A DNA stretch of 64,000 nucleotides from an uncultured Phocaeicola sp. (GCA_944320855.1 CALUJF010000001.1:88471-152470), one strand, 5' to 3'; positions 1 to 9,511 are shown, counted from the first letter of the stretch. A program made the numbers and translations. The notes: generated from the sequence alone by a model not told the origin.

Positions 1-615
1 GGATGGATTGCATTTGAAAAGACTGTAGAATACATCAAGACAAACTATCCTGACCAGTTCATCATAGCAGATGCCAAACGTGGTGACATCGGTAATACTT
101 CGGCTATGTATGCACGTACATTCTTCGAGGAGCTGAACATCGACTCTGTGACTGTAGCTCCATATATGGGCGAGGACAGCGTTACTCCGTTCCTTACTTA
201 CGAAGGGAAATGGGTTATCCTTCTGGCACTTACATCGAACAAGGGTTCGCACGATTTCCAGCTTACTGCTGACACTGAAGGAGAACGTCTTTTCGAAAAG
301 GTATTGCGCAAGAGCCAGGAATGGGCTAACGACGAAAACATGATGTACGTTGTCGGCGCTACTCAGGGACATATGTTCGAAGATATCCGCAAGATTGTAC
401 CTAACCACTTCCTTCTTGTACCTGGTGTTGGTGCACAGGGCGGCTCACTGGAAGAGGTATGCAAGTACGGTATGACTAAGGAATGCGGACTTATAGTTAA
501 TTCAAGCCGTGCAATCATCTATGCCGACAAGACTGAGAACTTTGCAAAAGTAGCAGGCGAAGAAGCACAGAAAGTACAGCAACAGATGTCTGAACAACTA
601 AAAGCAATCCTCTGA
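1..615 (+). CDS. pyrF: Orotidine 5'-phosphate decarboxylase, 3' part
   Basis: The reading frame is open from the first base and the start codon lies outside the window; 204 residues are visible. The enzyme decarboxylates OMP to UMP, the last step of pyrimidine synthesis in the cytosol. The stretch [13 protein letters not shown] contains the D-x-K-R-x-D catalytic loop, spaced as in the longer subfamily 2 enzymes (about 270-280 residues). The later motif [11 protein letters not shown] forms the phosphate-binding part of the barrel, and NSSRAIIYA follows. A hairpin terminator lies 36 bases after the stop, so this gene ends its own transcript and is not joined to lpxD. Confidence 0.95.
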   Translation, partial: GWIAFEKTVEYIKTNYPDQFIIADAKRGDIGNTSAMYARTFFEELNIDSVTVAPYMGEDSVTPFLTYEGKWVILLALTSNKGSHDFQLTADTEGERLFEKVLRKSQEWANDENMMYVVGATQGHMFEDIRKIVPNHFLLVPGVGAQGGSLEEVCKYGMTKECGLIVNSSRAIIYADKTENFAKVAGEEAQKVQQQMSEQLKAIL

Positions 616-651
616 TTGGGAAACATAAATAGCTACCGGAATTAATAAGAA

Positions 652-697
652 AAACAGTTATATCCTCCTATTATTAGGTTGATATAACTGTTTTTTT
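652..697 (+). terminator. Rho-independent terminator after pyrF
   Basis: A 13-bp stem (AAACAGTTATATC paired with GATATAACTGTTT) is followed by a run of seven T. It separates pyrF from the lpx cluster. Confidence 0.85.
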
Positions 698-823
698 GTT
701 GAAAACTATGCATTTATGTATGTAATTATGCAAATATTTTGCTTTTTTCTCTGATATGTAAAAAAAAAACACGTAATTTGCATAAACAAGTAAAATAAAA
801 CCAAAGGAAGAAAAATAACAGAT

Positions 824-1864
824 ATGGAGTTCTCGGCTAAACAAATTGCAGAATTTATCCAAGGAATTGTTGTAGGTGACGAAAATGCCACAGTACACAC
901 TTTTGCAAAAATCGAAGAAGGTGTACCGGGCGCATTGTCGTTTTTGGCAAACCCCAAATATACTAACTACATCTATGAGACACAGTCATCAATAGTGTTG
1001 GTAAACAAAGATTTCACTCCTGAACATGAAATCAAGGCCACACTCATAAAGGTCGACAATGCATACGAAAGTTTGGCTAAGCTTATGTCACTCTATGAAA
1101 TGAGCCAGCCTAAGAAGACAGGTATCGACCCGCTTGCTTATATCTCGGATAAAGCAAAGATAGGAAATGGCTGCTATATAGGCCCATTCGCCTGCATAGA
1201 AGATGGAGCCGTAATTGGTGACAATGTATATATACATCCACATGCAACAGTCGGGAGCAACGCAAAGGTGGGTAACAACTGTATTATCTACCCTCATGTT
1301 ACGATTTACCACGATTGCAGAATAGGAAACAACTGCATTCTGCATGCAGGCTCTGTAATTGGTGCCGATGGTTTCGGTTTTGCTCCATCGCCTGAAGGAT
1401 ATGAAAAAATTCCGCAGATAGGTATTGTGATTCTTGAAGACGACGTAGAGATAGGGGCAAACGCATGTATAGACCGTGCTACAATGGGAGCTACCATTAT
1501 TCACAAAGGCGTAAAGCTGGATAATATGGTACAGATAGCTCACAACGTAGAGGTAGGAAGCAACACTGTAATGGCATCGCAAGTCGGTGTGGCCGGTTCT
1601 GCCAAAATTGGAGAATGGTGTATGTTTGGCGGACAGGTAGGAGTTGCAGGACACATAAAGGTTGGAAACAGAGTAACGGTAGGAGCACAATCAGGAATAC
1701 CGGGAAACACAAAATCGGATATAGCAATAATGGGATATCCGGCTATAGAACACAAACAGTTTGCACGAGCTGCTATTGTTTACAAGAAATTGCCTGACAT
1801 GTATTCTGAATTAGGCAAACTACAAAAAGAAATAGAAGAATTGAAAAAACTAATAAACAAATAA
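824..1864 (+). CDS. lpxD: UDP-3-O-acylglucosamine N-acyltransferase
   Basis: LpxD adds the second hydroxy-acyl chain (N-linked) during lipid A synthesis. The 346-residue protein has the usual N-terminal uridine-binding domain (about residues 1-100) and then a long left-handed beta helix of hexapeptide repeats (for example [24 protein letters not shown]). The motif [16 protein letters not shown] around residue 165-180 and the catalytic-type histidine in QIAHNVEVG are present. A coiled C-terminal tail is rich in Glu and Lys. The start has AAAGGAAG upstream, one of the better ribosome sites here. The next gene begins 6 bases after the stop, so lpxD, lpxC/fabZ and lpxA form an operon. Confidence 0.96.
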   Translation: MEFSAKQIAEFIQGIVVGDENATVHTFAKIEEGVPGALSFLANPKYTNYIYETQSSIVLVNKDFTPEHEIKATLIKVDNAYESLAKLMSLYEMSQPKKTGIDPLAYISDKAKIGNGCYIGPFACIEDGAVIGDNVYIHPHATVGSNAKVGNNCIIYPHVTIYHDCRIGNNCILHAGSVIGADGFGFAPSPEGYEKIPQIGIVILEDDVEIGANACIDRATMGATIIHKGVKLDNMVQIAHNVEVGSNTVMASQVGVAGSAKIGEWCMFGGQVGVAGHIKVGNRVTVGAQSGIPGNTKSDIAIMGYPAIEHKQFARAAIVYKKLPDMYSELGKLQKEIEELKKLINK

Positions 1865-1870
1865 ACACCC

Positions 1871-3259
1871 ATGTTGAAACAACAGACTTTAAAAGGCAGC
1901 TTCTCACTGAACGGTAAGGGACTTCACACCGGAGTCAAGCTTACTGTGACATTCAACCCTGCTCCGGAACATCACGGGTATAAGATCCAACGTATAGACT
2001 TAGACGATCAGCCTATTATAGACGCTGTGGCCGAAAATGTAATCGATACGACAAGAGGTACAGTGTTATCAAAAAATAATGTAAAAGTCAGTACAGTTGA
2101 ACATGCGCTGGCAGCTCTTTATGCAGCCGGAATAGACAACTGTCTGATACAGGTGGACGGTCCTGAGTTCCCGATATTGGACGGAAGTGCAAAGGCTTAC
2201 GTGGAATGTATCGAAAGAGTGGGCATTGAAGAACAGTCGGCTCCAAAAGATTATTACATTATCAAATCGAAAATAGAATTCCGCGATGAAGCTACAGGTT
2301 CATGTATCACTGTGTTGCCTGACGACAGATTCAGTATAAACACTTTGATATCATATGATTCGCAAATTCTTACAAATCAGTTTGCTACACTTGAAAATAT
2401 GGCTGACTTCCCTGCGGAAATTGCTTCTGCACGTACGTTCGTTTTCGTTCGCGAAATAGAACCTCTGCTCAATGCAGGACTGATTAAGGGAGGTGACCTG
2501 GACAATGCTATCGTGATATACGAAAAGCAGATGACTCAGGAAAGCTTTGACAAACTGGCTGACGTTATGAATGTTCCTCATATGGATGCAAGCCATTTGG
2601 GATATATCAACCATATTCCATTGGTATGGCCTAACGAACCGGCAAGACACAAACTGCTTGATATCATTGGCGACCTTGCCCTTATCGGAAGACCTATAAA
2701 GGGAAGAATCATCGCTACAAGACCAGGACATACTATAAACAACAAGTTCGCAAGACAGCTGAGAAAAGAAATCAGAATGCACGAGATACAGGCTCCTATC
2801 TACAACTGCAATGAAGAGCCGCTGATGGATGTGAACCGTATACGCGAACTGTTGCCTCACAGATATCCGTTCCAGTTGGTTGACAAGGTCATTGCTATGG
2901 GTGCCAACTATATAGTAGGTGTAAAGAACGTTACATCAAACGAACCTTTCTTCCAGGGACATTTCCCGGAAGAGCCTGTTATGCCTGGAGTGCTTCAGGT
3001 AGAGGCTATGGCGCAGGTAGGAGGCTTGTTGGTTCTGAACTCTGTGGATGACCCAAAACTGTATTCTACATACTTCATGAAGATAGACAATGTGAAATTC
3101 CGCCAGAAAGTGATACCGGGTGATACTCTCATCTTCCGCGTGGAACTTATGGCACCTATCCGCAGAGGTGTATCTACAATGAAAGGATACGTTTTCGTAG
3201 GTGAGAAAATAGTTTGCGAAGCTGAATTTATGGCTCAAATCGTAAAAAACAAACAATAA
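1871..3259 (+). CDS. lpxC/fabZ: Fused UDP-3-O-acyl-GlcNAc deacetylase and 3-hydroxyacyl-ACP dehydratase
   Basis: This is a 462-residue two-domain protein. Residues 1 to about 305 are LpxC, the zinc deacetylase that commits to lipid A synthesis: STVEHALAAL, HMDASHLGYINHIP and PARHKLLDIIGD supply the zinc and catalytic His/Asp residues. Residues from about 318 to the end are FabZ, which dehydrates 3-hydroxyacyl-ACP: LLPHRYPFQLVDKV, then the active-site helix FQGHFPEEPVMPGVLQVEAM with its His and Glu. The fusion is a known trait of Bacteroidetes; it joins two pathways that compete for the same hydroxyacyl-ACP. It lies between lpxD and lpxA, with only 4 bases to the latter. Confidence 0.97.
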   Translation: MLKQQTLKGSFSLNGKGLHTGVKLTVTFNPAPEHHGYKIQRIDLDDQPIIDAVAENVIDTTRGTVLSKNNVKVSTVEHALAALYAAGIDNCLIQVDGPEFPILDGSAKAYVECIERVGIEEQSAPKDYYIIKSKIEFRDEATGSCITVLPDDRFSINTLISYDSQILTNQFATLENMADFPAEIASARTFVFVREIEPLLNAGLIKGGDLDNAIVIYEKQMTQESFDKLADVMNVPHMDASHLGYINHIPLVWPNEPARHKLLDIIGDLALIGRPIKGRIIATRPGHTINNKFARQLRKEIRMHEIQAPIYNCNEEPLMDVNRIRELLPHRYPFQLVDKVIAMGANYIVGVKNVTSNEPFFQGHFPEEPVMPGVLQVEAMAQVGGLLVLNSVDDPKLYSTYFMKIDNVKFRQKVIPGDTLIFRVELMAPIRRGVSTMKGYVFVGEKIVCEAEFMAQIVKNKQ

Positions 3260-3263
3260 AAAT

Positions 3264-4031
3264 ATGATAAGTCCATTAGCATACATACATCCTGAAGCAC
3301 AGATAGGAGAAAACGTTGAAATAGGCCCGTTCGTGTACATTGACAAGAACGTTGTAATAGGCGACAATAACATAATAATGCCTAATGCCAACATTCTGTA
3401 TGGAGCGCGTATCGGTAACAACAACAGAATTTTCCCTGGTGCTGTGATTGGAGCTGTTCCACAGGATTTGAAATTTAAAGGTGAAGAAACTACTGCCGAG
3501 GTAGGCGACAACAACACTATCAGAGAGAACGTTACAATTAACCGCGGTACGGCTGCAAAAGGCAAGACTGTGGTTGGAAGCAACAACCTGCTCATGGAAG
3601 GTGTACACGTGGCACACGATGCTATCATAGGTAACGGATGTATCATCGGTAACTCCACTAAATTTGCAGGTGAGATTATAATAGACGACTACTCTATTAT
3701 CAGTGCAAGCGTACTTATGCATCAGTTCTGCCGTGTAGGTGGTTACGGAATGATTCAGGGCGGAAGCCGTTTCAGCAAGGATATTCCTCCGTTCATCATT
3801 GCAGGTAGAGATCCTATCGCGTATTGTGGTATCAACATTGTAGGCCTTAGAAGAAGAGGTTTCTCAAATGAACTGATTGAGAATATTCACAATGCTTACA
3901 GAATTATCTACAATAGCGGTAAGAACACTGCTGAAGCGCTTGAACAGGTTAAACAGGAGGTTCCTATGAGTCCGGAGATAGAATATATTATCTCTTTCAT
4001 AGAAAATTCTCAAAGAGGCATTATAAGATAA
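3264..4031 (+). CDS. lpxA: UDP-N-acetylglucosamine acyltransferase
   Basis: LpxA performs the first acyl transfer of lipid A synthesis. The protein has 255 residues, close to the usual 260, and is nearly all hexapeptide-repeat beta helix (IGENVE, IGPFVY, IGDNNI, IGNNNR). The catalytic histidine falls in the segment EGVHVAHDAIIG, and the region MHQFCRVGGYGMIQGG matches the family. The C-terminal helical part starts near residue 190. It is the last lipid A gene of the cluster; the next gene follows after 47 bases. Confidence 0.96.
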   Translation: MISPLAYIHPEAQIGENVEIGPFVYIDKNVVIGDNNIIMPNANILYGARIGNNNRIFPGAVIGAVPQDLKFKGEETTAEVGDNNTIRENVTINRGTAAKGKTVVGSNNLLMEGVHVAHDAIIGNGCIIGNSTKFAGEIIIDDYSIISASVLMHQFCRVGGYGMIQGGSRFSKDIPPFIIAGRDPIAYCGINIVGLRRRGFSNELIENIHNAYRIIYNSGKNTAEALEQVKQEVPMSPEIEYIISFIENSQRGIIR

Positions 4032-4078
4032 TCATTTTTTGTATATTTACAAAATAAAGATTTAACACTATAATTAAG

Positions 4079-4630
4079 ATGGTTTACAAATTCAGACTCA
4101 TATCAGACGAAGTCGATAACTTCTTAAGAGAAATAAAAATCGACTCAGATGCTTCATTCTATGACTTGCATGAAGCAATCCTTAAATGTACAGGTTATAA
4201 AGATGACCAGATGACTTCATTCTTTATATGTGATGACGACTGGGAAAAGGAAACGGAAATCACTCTTGAGGATATGGGTACAAGCAGTTCTGATGAGGAT
4301 ATATATATAATGAAAGATACTCCGCTGAGCGAACTTCTTGAAGATGAGAAACAGAAGCTGATTTATGTTTTCGACCCATTGGCTGAAAGAATATTCTTCA
4401 TCGAACTGTCGGAAATAATAACAGGTCAGGATTTGAAACATGCCATTTGTTCACGACAGGAAGGGGATGCTCCGCAGCAGACTATTGATTTCGATGAACA
4501 GCTGAATACAAGCCAGTCGCTTGACCTCGGAGAAAACTTCTACGGTGACGAAGACTACGACATGGAAGATTTCGATATGGACGGATTCGACATGACAGAA
4601 GGTAATCCTTACGATGACGACAAATATTAA
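4079..4630 (+). CDS. Plasmid pRiA4b ORF-3-like protein, function unknown
   Basis: This acidic protein of 183 residues resembles the pRiA4b ORF-3/IS1096 TnpR-like passenger family: an N-terminal VYKFRLISDEVDNFLREI strand, the SFYDLHEAILKCTGY segment, FFICDDDWEKETEI, and a long helical middle part. The last 45 residues are a string of Asp, Glu, Met and Phe (DEDYDMEDFDMDGFDM), probably disordered. Despite the family name there is no sign of a mobile element. It stands between lpxA and miaA and could be cotranscribed with both. No biochemical function is known to me. Confidence 0.8.
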   Translation: MVYKFRLISDEVDNFLREIKIDSDASFYDLHEAILKCTGYKDDQMTSFFICDDDWEKETEITLEDMGTSSSDEDIYIMKDTPLSELLEDEKQKLIYVFDPLAERIFFIELSEIITGQDLKHAICSRQEGDAPQQTIDFDEQLNTSQSLDLGENFYGDEDYDMEDFDMDGFDMTEGNPYDDDKY

Positions 4631-4651
4631 TAATAATATTGACTGAACAAC

Positions 4652-4710
4652 GAAGCGAAGAATACGGCTTCAACGAAAATGTTGATTAATCCGTTATTCT
4701 TCGCTTTCTT
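4652..4710 (+). terminator. Long hairpin between the ORF-3-like gene and miaA
   Basis: GAAGCGAAGAATA..CGG pairs with CCGTTATTCTTCGCTTTC over about 16 bp. The tail is CTTTCTTAATTT, so the U-run is weak; it may end transcription only in part before miaA, which starts 15 bases later. Confidence 0.55.
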
Positions 4711-4724
4711 AATTTATATATCTG

Positions 4725-5636
4725 ATGAACAGCAAAAAGACTCTCATAGTACTGATAGGACCGACAGGGGTAGGAAAAACAGACCTCAGCATAAAAATAG
4801 CCGAGAAATATAACTCACCTATTATTTCTGCCGACTCCAGACAGTTGTACTCCGAACTGAAAATCGGTACGGCTGCACCTGCAGAAGAATACCTGAAAAG
4901 GGTGAAACATTATTTCGTGGGTACACTGAAGCTGACTGACTATTACAGTGCCGCACAATATGAGAGTGATGTCATCAGTCTGCTTGAGGAGCTTTTCAAG
5001 GAGAACGATACAATACTTCTGACCGGTGGCTCGATGATGTATATTGATGCTATCTGTAAGGGCATAGACGATATTCCTACAGTAGACAACGACACACGAC
5101 AGATGATGATGGAGAAATACGAGAAAGAAGGTCTTGAAAGATTGTGCGCAGAACTGAAACTCCTTGATCCGGAGTATTACTCCATCGTCGACCTGAAGAA
5201 TCCGAAAAGGGTAATACACGCACTGGAGATATGCTACATGACCGGAAAGACTTATACTTCCTTCAGAACCGGAAACAAGAAACAGAGGCCTTTCAATATC
5301 ATAAAAATAGGACTGTGCAGAGAAAGGGAAGAGCTTTATGAGCGTATCAACAGAAGAGTGGATATAATGATAAACGACGGACTGATAGATGAAGTCAAGT
5401 CTGTTTATCAATATAGAAACCTTAATTCGCTAAATACAGTGGGATATAAAGAGATTATCCAGTATCTTGACGGCAACTGTACGTTAGACTTTGCTATAGA
5501 GAAAATAAAGCAGAACTCACGCATTTATTCCAGAAAGCAGATGACGTGGTTCAAAAGGGATAATGAAATCACATGGTTCCATCCGGACAATGAAGAGGAA
5601 ATCATGAATTTCATTGAAACGAAAAAAGAGAAATGA
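4725..5636 (+). CDS. miaA: tRNA dimethylallyltransferase
   Basis: MiaA transfers a dimethylallyl group to N6 of A37 in tRNAs that read codons starting with U. The 303-residue protein opens with the P-loop [13 protein letters not shown] (residues 11-23), then the family signature [38 protein letters not shown] and [16 protein letters not shown] are also typical, as is the C-terminal [14 protein letters not shown] that contacts the tRNA. It ends at a bidirectional terminator facing a glycosyltransferase gene on the other strand. mtaB, another A37 modifier, is only 1.1 kb away. Confidence 0.96.
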   Translation: MNSKKTLIVLIGPTGVGKTDLSIKIAEKYNSPIISADSRQLYSELKIGTAAPAEEYLKRVKHYFVGTLKLTDYYSAAQYESDVISLLEELFKENDTILLTGGSMMYIDAICKGIDDIPTVDNDTRQMMMEKYEKEGLERLCAELKLLDPEYYSIVDLKNPKRVIHALEICYMTGKTYTSFRTGNKKQRPFNIIKIGLCREREELYERINRRVDIMINDGLIDEVKSVYQYRNLNSLNTVGYKEIIQYLDGNCTLDFAIEKIKQNSRIYSRKQMTWFKRDNEITWFHPDNEEEIMNFIETKKEK

Positions 5637-5640
5637 TATA

Positions 5641-5701
5641 AAAAAAGTAGCGGAAAGACTACTTCACAAGACGTGAATAGGTAGTCTTTCCGAATATTTT
5701 T
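5641..5701. terminator. Bidirectional terminator between miaA and the glycosyltransferase
   Basis: A perfect 12-bp stem (CGGAAAGACTAC at 5651-5662 with GTAGTCTTTCCG at 5681-5692) has a T-rich tail on the plus strand and an A-run on the other side that gives a U-run on the minus strand. The last codons of the minus-strand gene lie inside the stem. Confidence 0.85.
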
Positions 5702-6681
5702 GATTGCAATATTAATGAGAAATCATATCTGGATTTCAACTTCTTCTGCCTGGCCTGTCTAAGATTTTCATCTCTCAAAGATTTGAAATCCTTACGCATG
5801 GATGAATAGTCCTTCCGGGCCTTAACAACTGCAGATGCATTTGAAAAATCAAATTTCAAGATGTAGAAAACTACTGCAAGATAATCGAGGAAACAACGTA
5901 CTATCATCACTTTTCGCAATTCATTTGAAGGAAGATTCTTGTATATCATCAACAGGTTATTACGGAAATTAAGGTATGTCTTTTTCGGATTTTCTTTTTT
6001 AAGCGTCGCTCCACCTACGTGATAGACTTTACTTTCAGGAATACACACCAGACGGTATCCCCTACTCAACAAACGCCAGCAAAGGTCTATTTCCTCCATA
6101 TGGGCAAAGAACTTGGGGTCAAGTCCTCCAACCGCAACATATACATCGCGCCTGACGAACATGGCAGCTCCTGATGCCCAGAAAATGTCTGCAGGTGTAT
6201 CGTATTGGCCATTGTCTGTTTCGAGAGAATCAAAGACTCTTCCACGGCAGAATGGATAGCCATATTTATCGATATAACCTCCGGAGGCTCCTGCATACTC
6301 GAATTTTTTCTTGTCATGGTAACTGAGTATCTTCGGCTGGCAGGCAGCAACATCTTTATGAGATTCCATATATGACAGAATCGGTTCTATCCAGCCTTCT
6401 GTAACCTCGACATCGCTGTTAAGCAGAACGACATATTCGGTATCAACATTGTCCATAACTTTGTTATACCCTTCGGCAAAACCATAATTCTCTTTAAAGG
6501 GTATCAATCTGACTGATGGAAACTCATCACGGACTATATCTACGGAATTATCTGTGGAACCGTTATCTGCCACACAAACTTCTGCCAATTCCGGATTTGT
6601 GTATTTAACAACTGAAGGCAGAAATGTTCTCAACATTTCCACCCCATTCCAGTTTAATATTACAACAGATACTTTTCTCAT
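5659..6681 (-). CDS. Family 2 glycosyltransferase
   Basis: The 340-residue GT-A enzyme transfers a sugar from a nucleotide donor, probably for a cell-surface polysaccharide. Visible motifs: VSVVILNWNGVEMLRTFL at the N-terminus, CVADNGSTDNSVDIV, the metal-binding region VLLNSDVEV, GAAMFVRRDVYVAVGGLD and HMEEIDLCWRL with the likely catalytic acidic residues. The C-terminal 60 residues are basic and may touch the membrane. I chose the ATG at 6681; an upstream in-frame TTG at 6711 would overlap mtaB. It follows mtaB by 22 bases and is probably cotranscribed. The acceptor cannot be told. Confidence 0.87.
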   Translation of the reverse strand: MRKVSVVILNWNGVEMLRTFLPSVVKYTNPELAEVCVADNGSTDNSVDIVRDEFPSVRLIPFKENYGFAEGYNKVMDNVDTEYVVLLNSDVEVTEGWIEPILSYMESHKDVAACQPKILSYHDKKKFEYAGASGGYIDKYGYPFCRGRVFDSLETDNGQYDTPADIFWASGAAMFVRRDVYVAVGGLDPKFFAHMEEIDLCWRLLSRGYRLVCIPESKVYHVGGATLKKENPKKTYLNFRNNLLMIYKNLPSNELRKVMIVRCFLDYLAVVFYILKFDFSNASAVVKARKDYSSMRKDFKSLRDENLRQARQKKLKSRYDFSLILQSKIFGKTTYSRLVK

Positions 6682-6703
6682 AAGAGATACATTAAGACTA
6701 TGA

Positions 6704-8023
6704 TTACTCAAGAACTTCCGACATCAAGGACTCACCGTCGGCTGAGAAATCTCCAAGTCTGACTTTTATTAATTGATTGTCCGTAGCTTTAGCACTGTCG
6801 AGTTCTACCCTAATATAATTATCCGTAAATCCATGCATAGGCATTCCAGGTTTGGAATGTTCTGCAAGAACTACAGCTTCAGTTCCTTTATGTCGCGCAT
6901 AGAATTCCTTTAGTTTCAATTCAGAAAGTTCAAGCAGACGCTGACTTCTGGCATGTTTTTCTTCAGGCGAAACAACATAATCTATCTTCAAAGCCTGAGT
7001 TCCCGGACGCTCTGAGTAACTGAATACATGAAGCTGCGTTACATCAAGCGATTTGATAAAATTGTAGGCAGATTCAAAATATTCAGGTGTTTCTCCGCGT
7101 GTACCTACAATTACATCCACCCCAATAAAAGCATCAGGCATGAGCTGCTTGATTTTTCTTATTTTTGAGGCAAACAACTCTGTGTCATATCGTCTGCGCA
7201 TCAGTTTCAATACCTCATCACTGCCAGACTGCAAAGGGATATGGAAATGAGGCATGAATCTCTTGGAAGTGGAAACAAATTCTATTATTTCGTCCGTCAA
7301 CAAATTAGGCTCTATAGAAGATATCCTATATCTCTCGATGCCTTCTACATTGTCCAACTCCTTAATCAGGTCAAAGAAAGTTTCACCAGTAGTCTTACCG
7401 AAATCGCCGATATTTACTCCTGTAAGGACAATTTCCTTTCCCCCTTCTGCTGCTACTTCTTTTGCCTGCTGAACAAGGTCTGAAATACTTCCGTTTCTAC
7501 TCCTACCCCTCGCAAAAGGTATTGTGCAATACGAACAGAAATAGTCACATCCGTCCTGGACTTTCAAGAAATATCTTGTACGGTCTCCACGCGAGCATGA
7601 TGGAGAAAACTTTCGTATATCTTTTGTTGCCGTAGTGATAGCCTCACCGTGTGCAGACTTTTCGAGTGTAACCAAATACTTCATCAGGTCACCTTTCTGT
7701 TCCGCTCCCAATACCAAATCCACTCCTTCTATATCGGCAACAGTGTCCGGCTTGAGCTGTGCATAACAGCCTGTCACTATAACATAAGCTCCGGGATGAG
7801 CCTTAACTAATTTATGAATGGCCTGACGACACTTTTTATCGGCTACTTCAGTAACCGAGCATGTATTTACAACTATGATATCAGCTTTTTCTCCTTTTCT
7901 TACAGTTCTAATTCCTGCATCCTTAAGAGTTTTTCCTATTGTAGAGGTTTCTGCAAAATTCAGTTTACAACCTAATGTGTAATAAACAGCTTTTTTATCC
8001 TGAAAAACAGTAGTATCAATCAT
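6704..8023 (-). CDS. mtaB: tRNA t6A37 methylthiotransferase
   Basis: MtaB is a radical SAM enzyme that converts t6A37 to ms2t6A37 in tRNAs reading ANN codons. The 439-residue protein has the N-terminal UPF0004 domain with three cluster cysteines (TLGCKLNF, VNTCSVTEVADKKC, VTGCYAQLKP), the radical SAM motif GCDYFCSYCTIPFARGRSRN, the family sequence ISSIEPNLL and a C-terminal TRAM-like domain. YYTLGCKLNFAET is typical of MtaB rather than MiaB or RimO. A promoter -7 element lies at 8043-8050. It is followed by the glycosyltransferase gene. Confidence 0.94.
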   Translation of the reverse strand: MIDTTVFQDKKAVYYTLGCKLNFAETSTIGKTLKDAGIRTVRKGEKADIIVVNTCSVTEVADKKCRQAIHKLVKAHPGAYVIVTGCYAQLKPDTVADIEGVDLVLGAEQKGDLMKYLVTLEKSAHGEAITTATKDIRKFSPSCSRGDRTRYFLKVQDGCDYFCSYCTIPFARGRSRNGSISDLVQQAKEVAAEGGKEIVLTGVNIGDFGKTTGETFFDLIKELDNVEGIERYRISSIEPNLLTDEIIEFVSTSKRFMPHFHIPLQSGSDEVLKLMRRRYDTELFASKIRKIKQLMPDAFIGVDVIVGTRGETPEYFESAYNFIKSLDVTQLHVFSYSERPGTQALKIDYVVSPEEKHARSQRLLELSELKLKEFYARHKGTEAVVLAEHSKPGMPMHGFTDNYIRVELDSAKATDNQLIKVRLGDFSADGESLMSEVLE

Positions 8024-8042
8024 ATAAACAAATTATTTTGTG

Positions 8043-8050
8043 CAAAGTTA
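8043..8050 (-). promoter_or_regulatory. Promoter -7 element for mtaB
   Basis: Minus-strand TAACTTTG matches the Bacteroidetes TAnnTTTG box about 20 bases before the start codon. No clear -33 TTG is visible. Confidence 0.6.
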
Positions 8051-8210
8051 CTCATAATTTCGATATTTATAAGAACGGCTGAAGCAATAGCAGTGTCTAA
8101 ATGTAAAAAAAATGGAAAAGCAAACAAGTTAAAAAAGATAAAATAGGCTGTAAAACATATTTTTTCGCAAAATTCTTGCCTAAAAAAGAACAACGTATTA
8201 AAAAACTATA

Positions 8211-8218
8211 TATCTTTG
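8211..8218 (+). promoter_or_regulatory. Promoter -7 element for the Cys-rich lipoprotein
   Basis: TATCTTTG followed by CATC matches the TAnnTTTG box and gives a leader of about 48 bases. No -33 TTG at the expected distance. Confidence 0.65.
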
Positions 8219-8273
8219 CATCGTCAATTAAGATAACAACATAAGTATTACAGAATTTTAAAAGCAAAAAGAG

Positions 8274-8486
8274 ATGAAAAAGTTAGTATTTTTATTCGTT
8301 GCATTCGTTGCAGTATCTTTCGCATCATGTGGTGGTAACAAAAATGCAAATGCAGAATCTACAGAAGCTGTTGTAGTAGAAGAAGCTACTCCTGCTTGTG
8401 ATTCAGTTAAAGCTTGCTGCGATTCAGTTGCTTGCGACTCAGTTGCTTGTGACTCAGCTAAAGCTTGCTGCGACAAAGCTGAATAA
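8274..8486 (+). CDS. Small Cys-rich lipoprotein with CDSV-type repeats
   Basis: The 70-residue product has a signal peptide ending in a lipobox (VSFASC, lipidated Cys at residue 20), then a short Gly/Asn/Glu linker and a C-terminal tail made of repeats of the type A-C-D-S-V, with paired cysteines in KACCD. The tail has nine cysteines in about 29 residues. It has its own promoter box and its own terminator, so it is a single-gene unit. I recognise no named family. The cysteines could bind metal or form disulfides outside the inner membrane; this is inference. Confidence 0.82.
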   Translation: MKKLVFLFVAFVAVSFASCGGNKNANAESTEAVVVEEATPACDSVKACCDSVACDSVACDSAKACCDKAE

Positions 8487-8517
8487 TTATCAGTAGAATC
8501 TGATTAGGTAAAAAGCT

Positions 8518-8554
8518 AAAGTCTGTGGATAACAAATTCCTACAGGCTTTTTTT
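8518..8554 (+). terminator. Terminator after the Cys-rich lipoprotein
   Basis: AAAGTCTGTGGA pairs with TCCTACAGGCTTT (one bulge, G-U pairs), followed by a T-run. Confidence 0.75.
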
Positions 8555-8718
8555 GTGCCCTTACGTTTCGTAATACTAAAGGAAAACAGAACAAAGGAGA
8601 CCTCCCAAAAAGAAATCTATAAATACACTGAATTGAATTATCGGAAATCATTAATCTGAAGTACGATAAATAAACGATAAGAAGGAATCTTCTAAAACGA
8701 AGTCCCATTCATATACAT

Positions 8719-8752
8719 AAAAAAATCCCCCTTTTAATGAAGGAGGATTTTA
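8719..8752 (-). terminator. Terminator of the rpsF-rpsR-rplI operon
   Basis: On the minus strand AAATCCTCCTT pairs with AAGGGGGATTT and is followed by seven T. The 160 bases between this and the preceding plus-strand terminator show nothing further. Confidence 0.82.
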
Positions 8753-8772
8753 GTATATTTGAGTATCAAACA

Positions 8773-9222
8773 TTAAGCTTCTTCAGCTACAACTTCGAAA
8801 GGAATTTCTACAGAAACTTCCTTGTGAAGCTTAACTACAGCTTTGTAGTTACCAACTTCCTTAACTGAATCCTTAACAACGATAATCTTACGATCGATGT
8901 TGTGACCCAATTTAGCAAGTTCTTCAGCAATCTGAATGTTACCTACTGAACCGTAGATAGCACCAGTTGCGCTAACTTTAGTAGCGATAGTCAAAGAAAC
9001 ACCCTTCAATGATTCAGCTACTGCTTCAGCATCTTTCTTAATCTTTTCCAATTTGTGAGCACGCTGTTTCAACTCTTCAGCCAACATTTTCTTTGCTGCT
9101 GGTGATGCGATAACTGCTTTGCCAGTCGGAATAAGATAGTTACGACCATAACCAGACTTAACAGTTACAATATCGTTCTTGTAACCCAAGTTTAATACGT
9201 CTTCTTTCAATATAATTTCCAT
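8773..9222 (-). CDS. rplI: 50S ribosomal protein L9
   Basis: L9 binds 23S rRNA at the base of the L1 stalk. The 149-residue protein starts with MEIILKEDVLNLGYKNDIV, followed by KSGYGRNYLIPTGKAVIA, the L9 signature. The long connecting helix and the C-terminal domain (SVGNIQIAEEL) are of normal length. It is the last gene of the rpsF-rpsR-rplI operon, 17 bases after rpsR. Confidence 0.98.
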   Translation of the reverse strand: MEIILKEDVLNLGYKNDIVTVKSGYGRNYLIPTGKAVIASPAAKKMLAEELKQRAHKLEKIKKDAEAVAESLKGVSLTIATKVSATGAIYGSVGNIQIAEELAKLGHNIDRKIIVVKDSVKEVGNYKAVVKLHKEVSVEIPFEVVAEEA

Positions 9223-9239
9223 GCTTATTCCTCCTTTAA

Positions 9240-9509
9240 TTATTTCATCATATCAGTTACGAAAGGCAATAAAGCCAAATGACGAGCTCTCTTAACAGCC
9301 TGTGCAATACGACGCTGATACTTCAATGAAGTACCTGTAATGCGACGAGGAAGGATTTTACCCTGTTCGTTCAAGAATTTCTTCAAGAATTCAGGATCTT
9401 TGTAATCGATATACTTAATACCACTCTTTTTGAAACGGCAGTATTTTTTCTTCTTAACATCTACTGATGGCGGAGTTAAATATCTGATTTCTGATTGTTG
9501 CTGTGCCAT
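9240..9509 (-). CDS. rpsR: 30S ribosomal protein S18
   Basis: S18 pairs with S6 on the platform of the 30S subunit. The 89-residue protein has the signature [22 protein letters not shown] and the C-terminal [20 protein letters not shown]. The N-terminus carries [11 protein letters not shown] with the single cysteine typical of this protein. Two bases separate it from rpsF. Confidence 0.98.
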   Translation of the reverse strand: MAQQQSEIRYLTPPSVDVKKKKYCRFKKSGIKYIDYKDPEFLKKFLNEQGKILPRRITGTSLKYQRRIAQAVKRARHLALLPFVTDMMK

Positions 9510-9511
9510 GA

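Noticed and set aside
1088-1690. 200-residue frame antisense to lpxD
   Set aside because: A shadow of the hexapeptide-repeat coding sequence; Tyr/Ser/Cys-rich with no domain.
4079-4630. Mobile element remnant, suggested by the pRiA4b/TnpR-like family name
   Set aside because: No transposase, terminal repeats or target duplications; the gene sits in a stable lpxA-miaA context.
6682-6711. TTG start for the glycosyltransferase
   Set aside because: It would overlap the mtaB stop, and the family begins close to the ATG at 6681.
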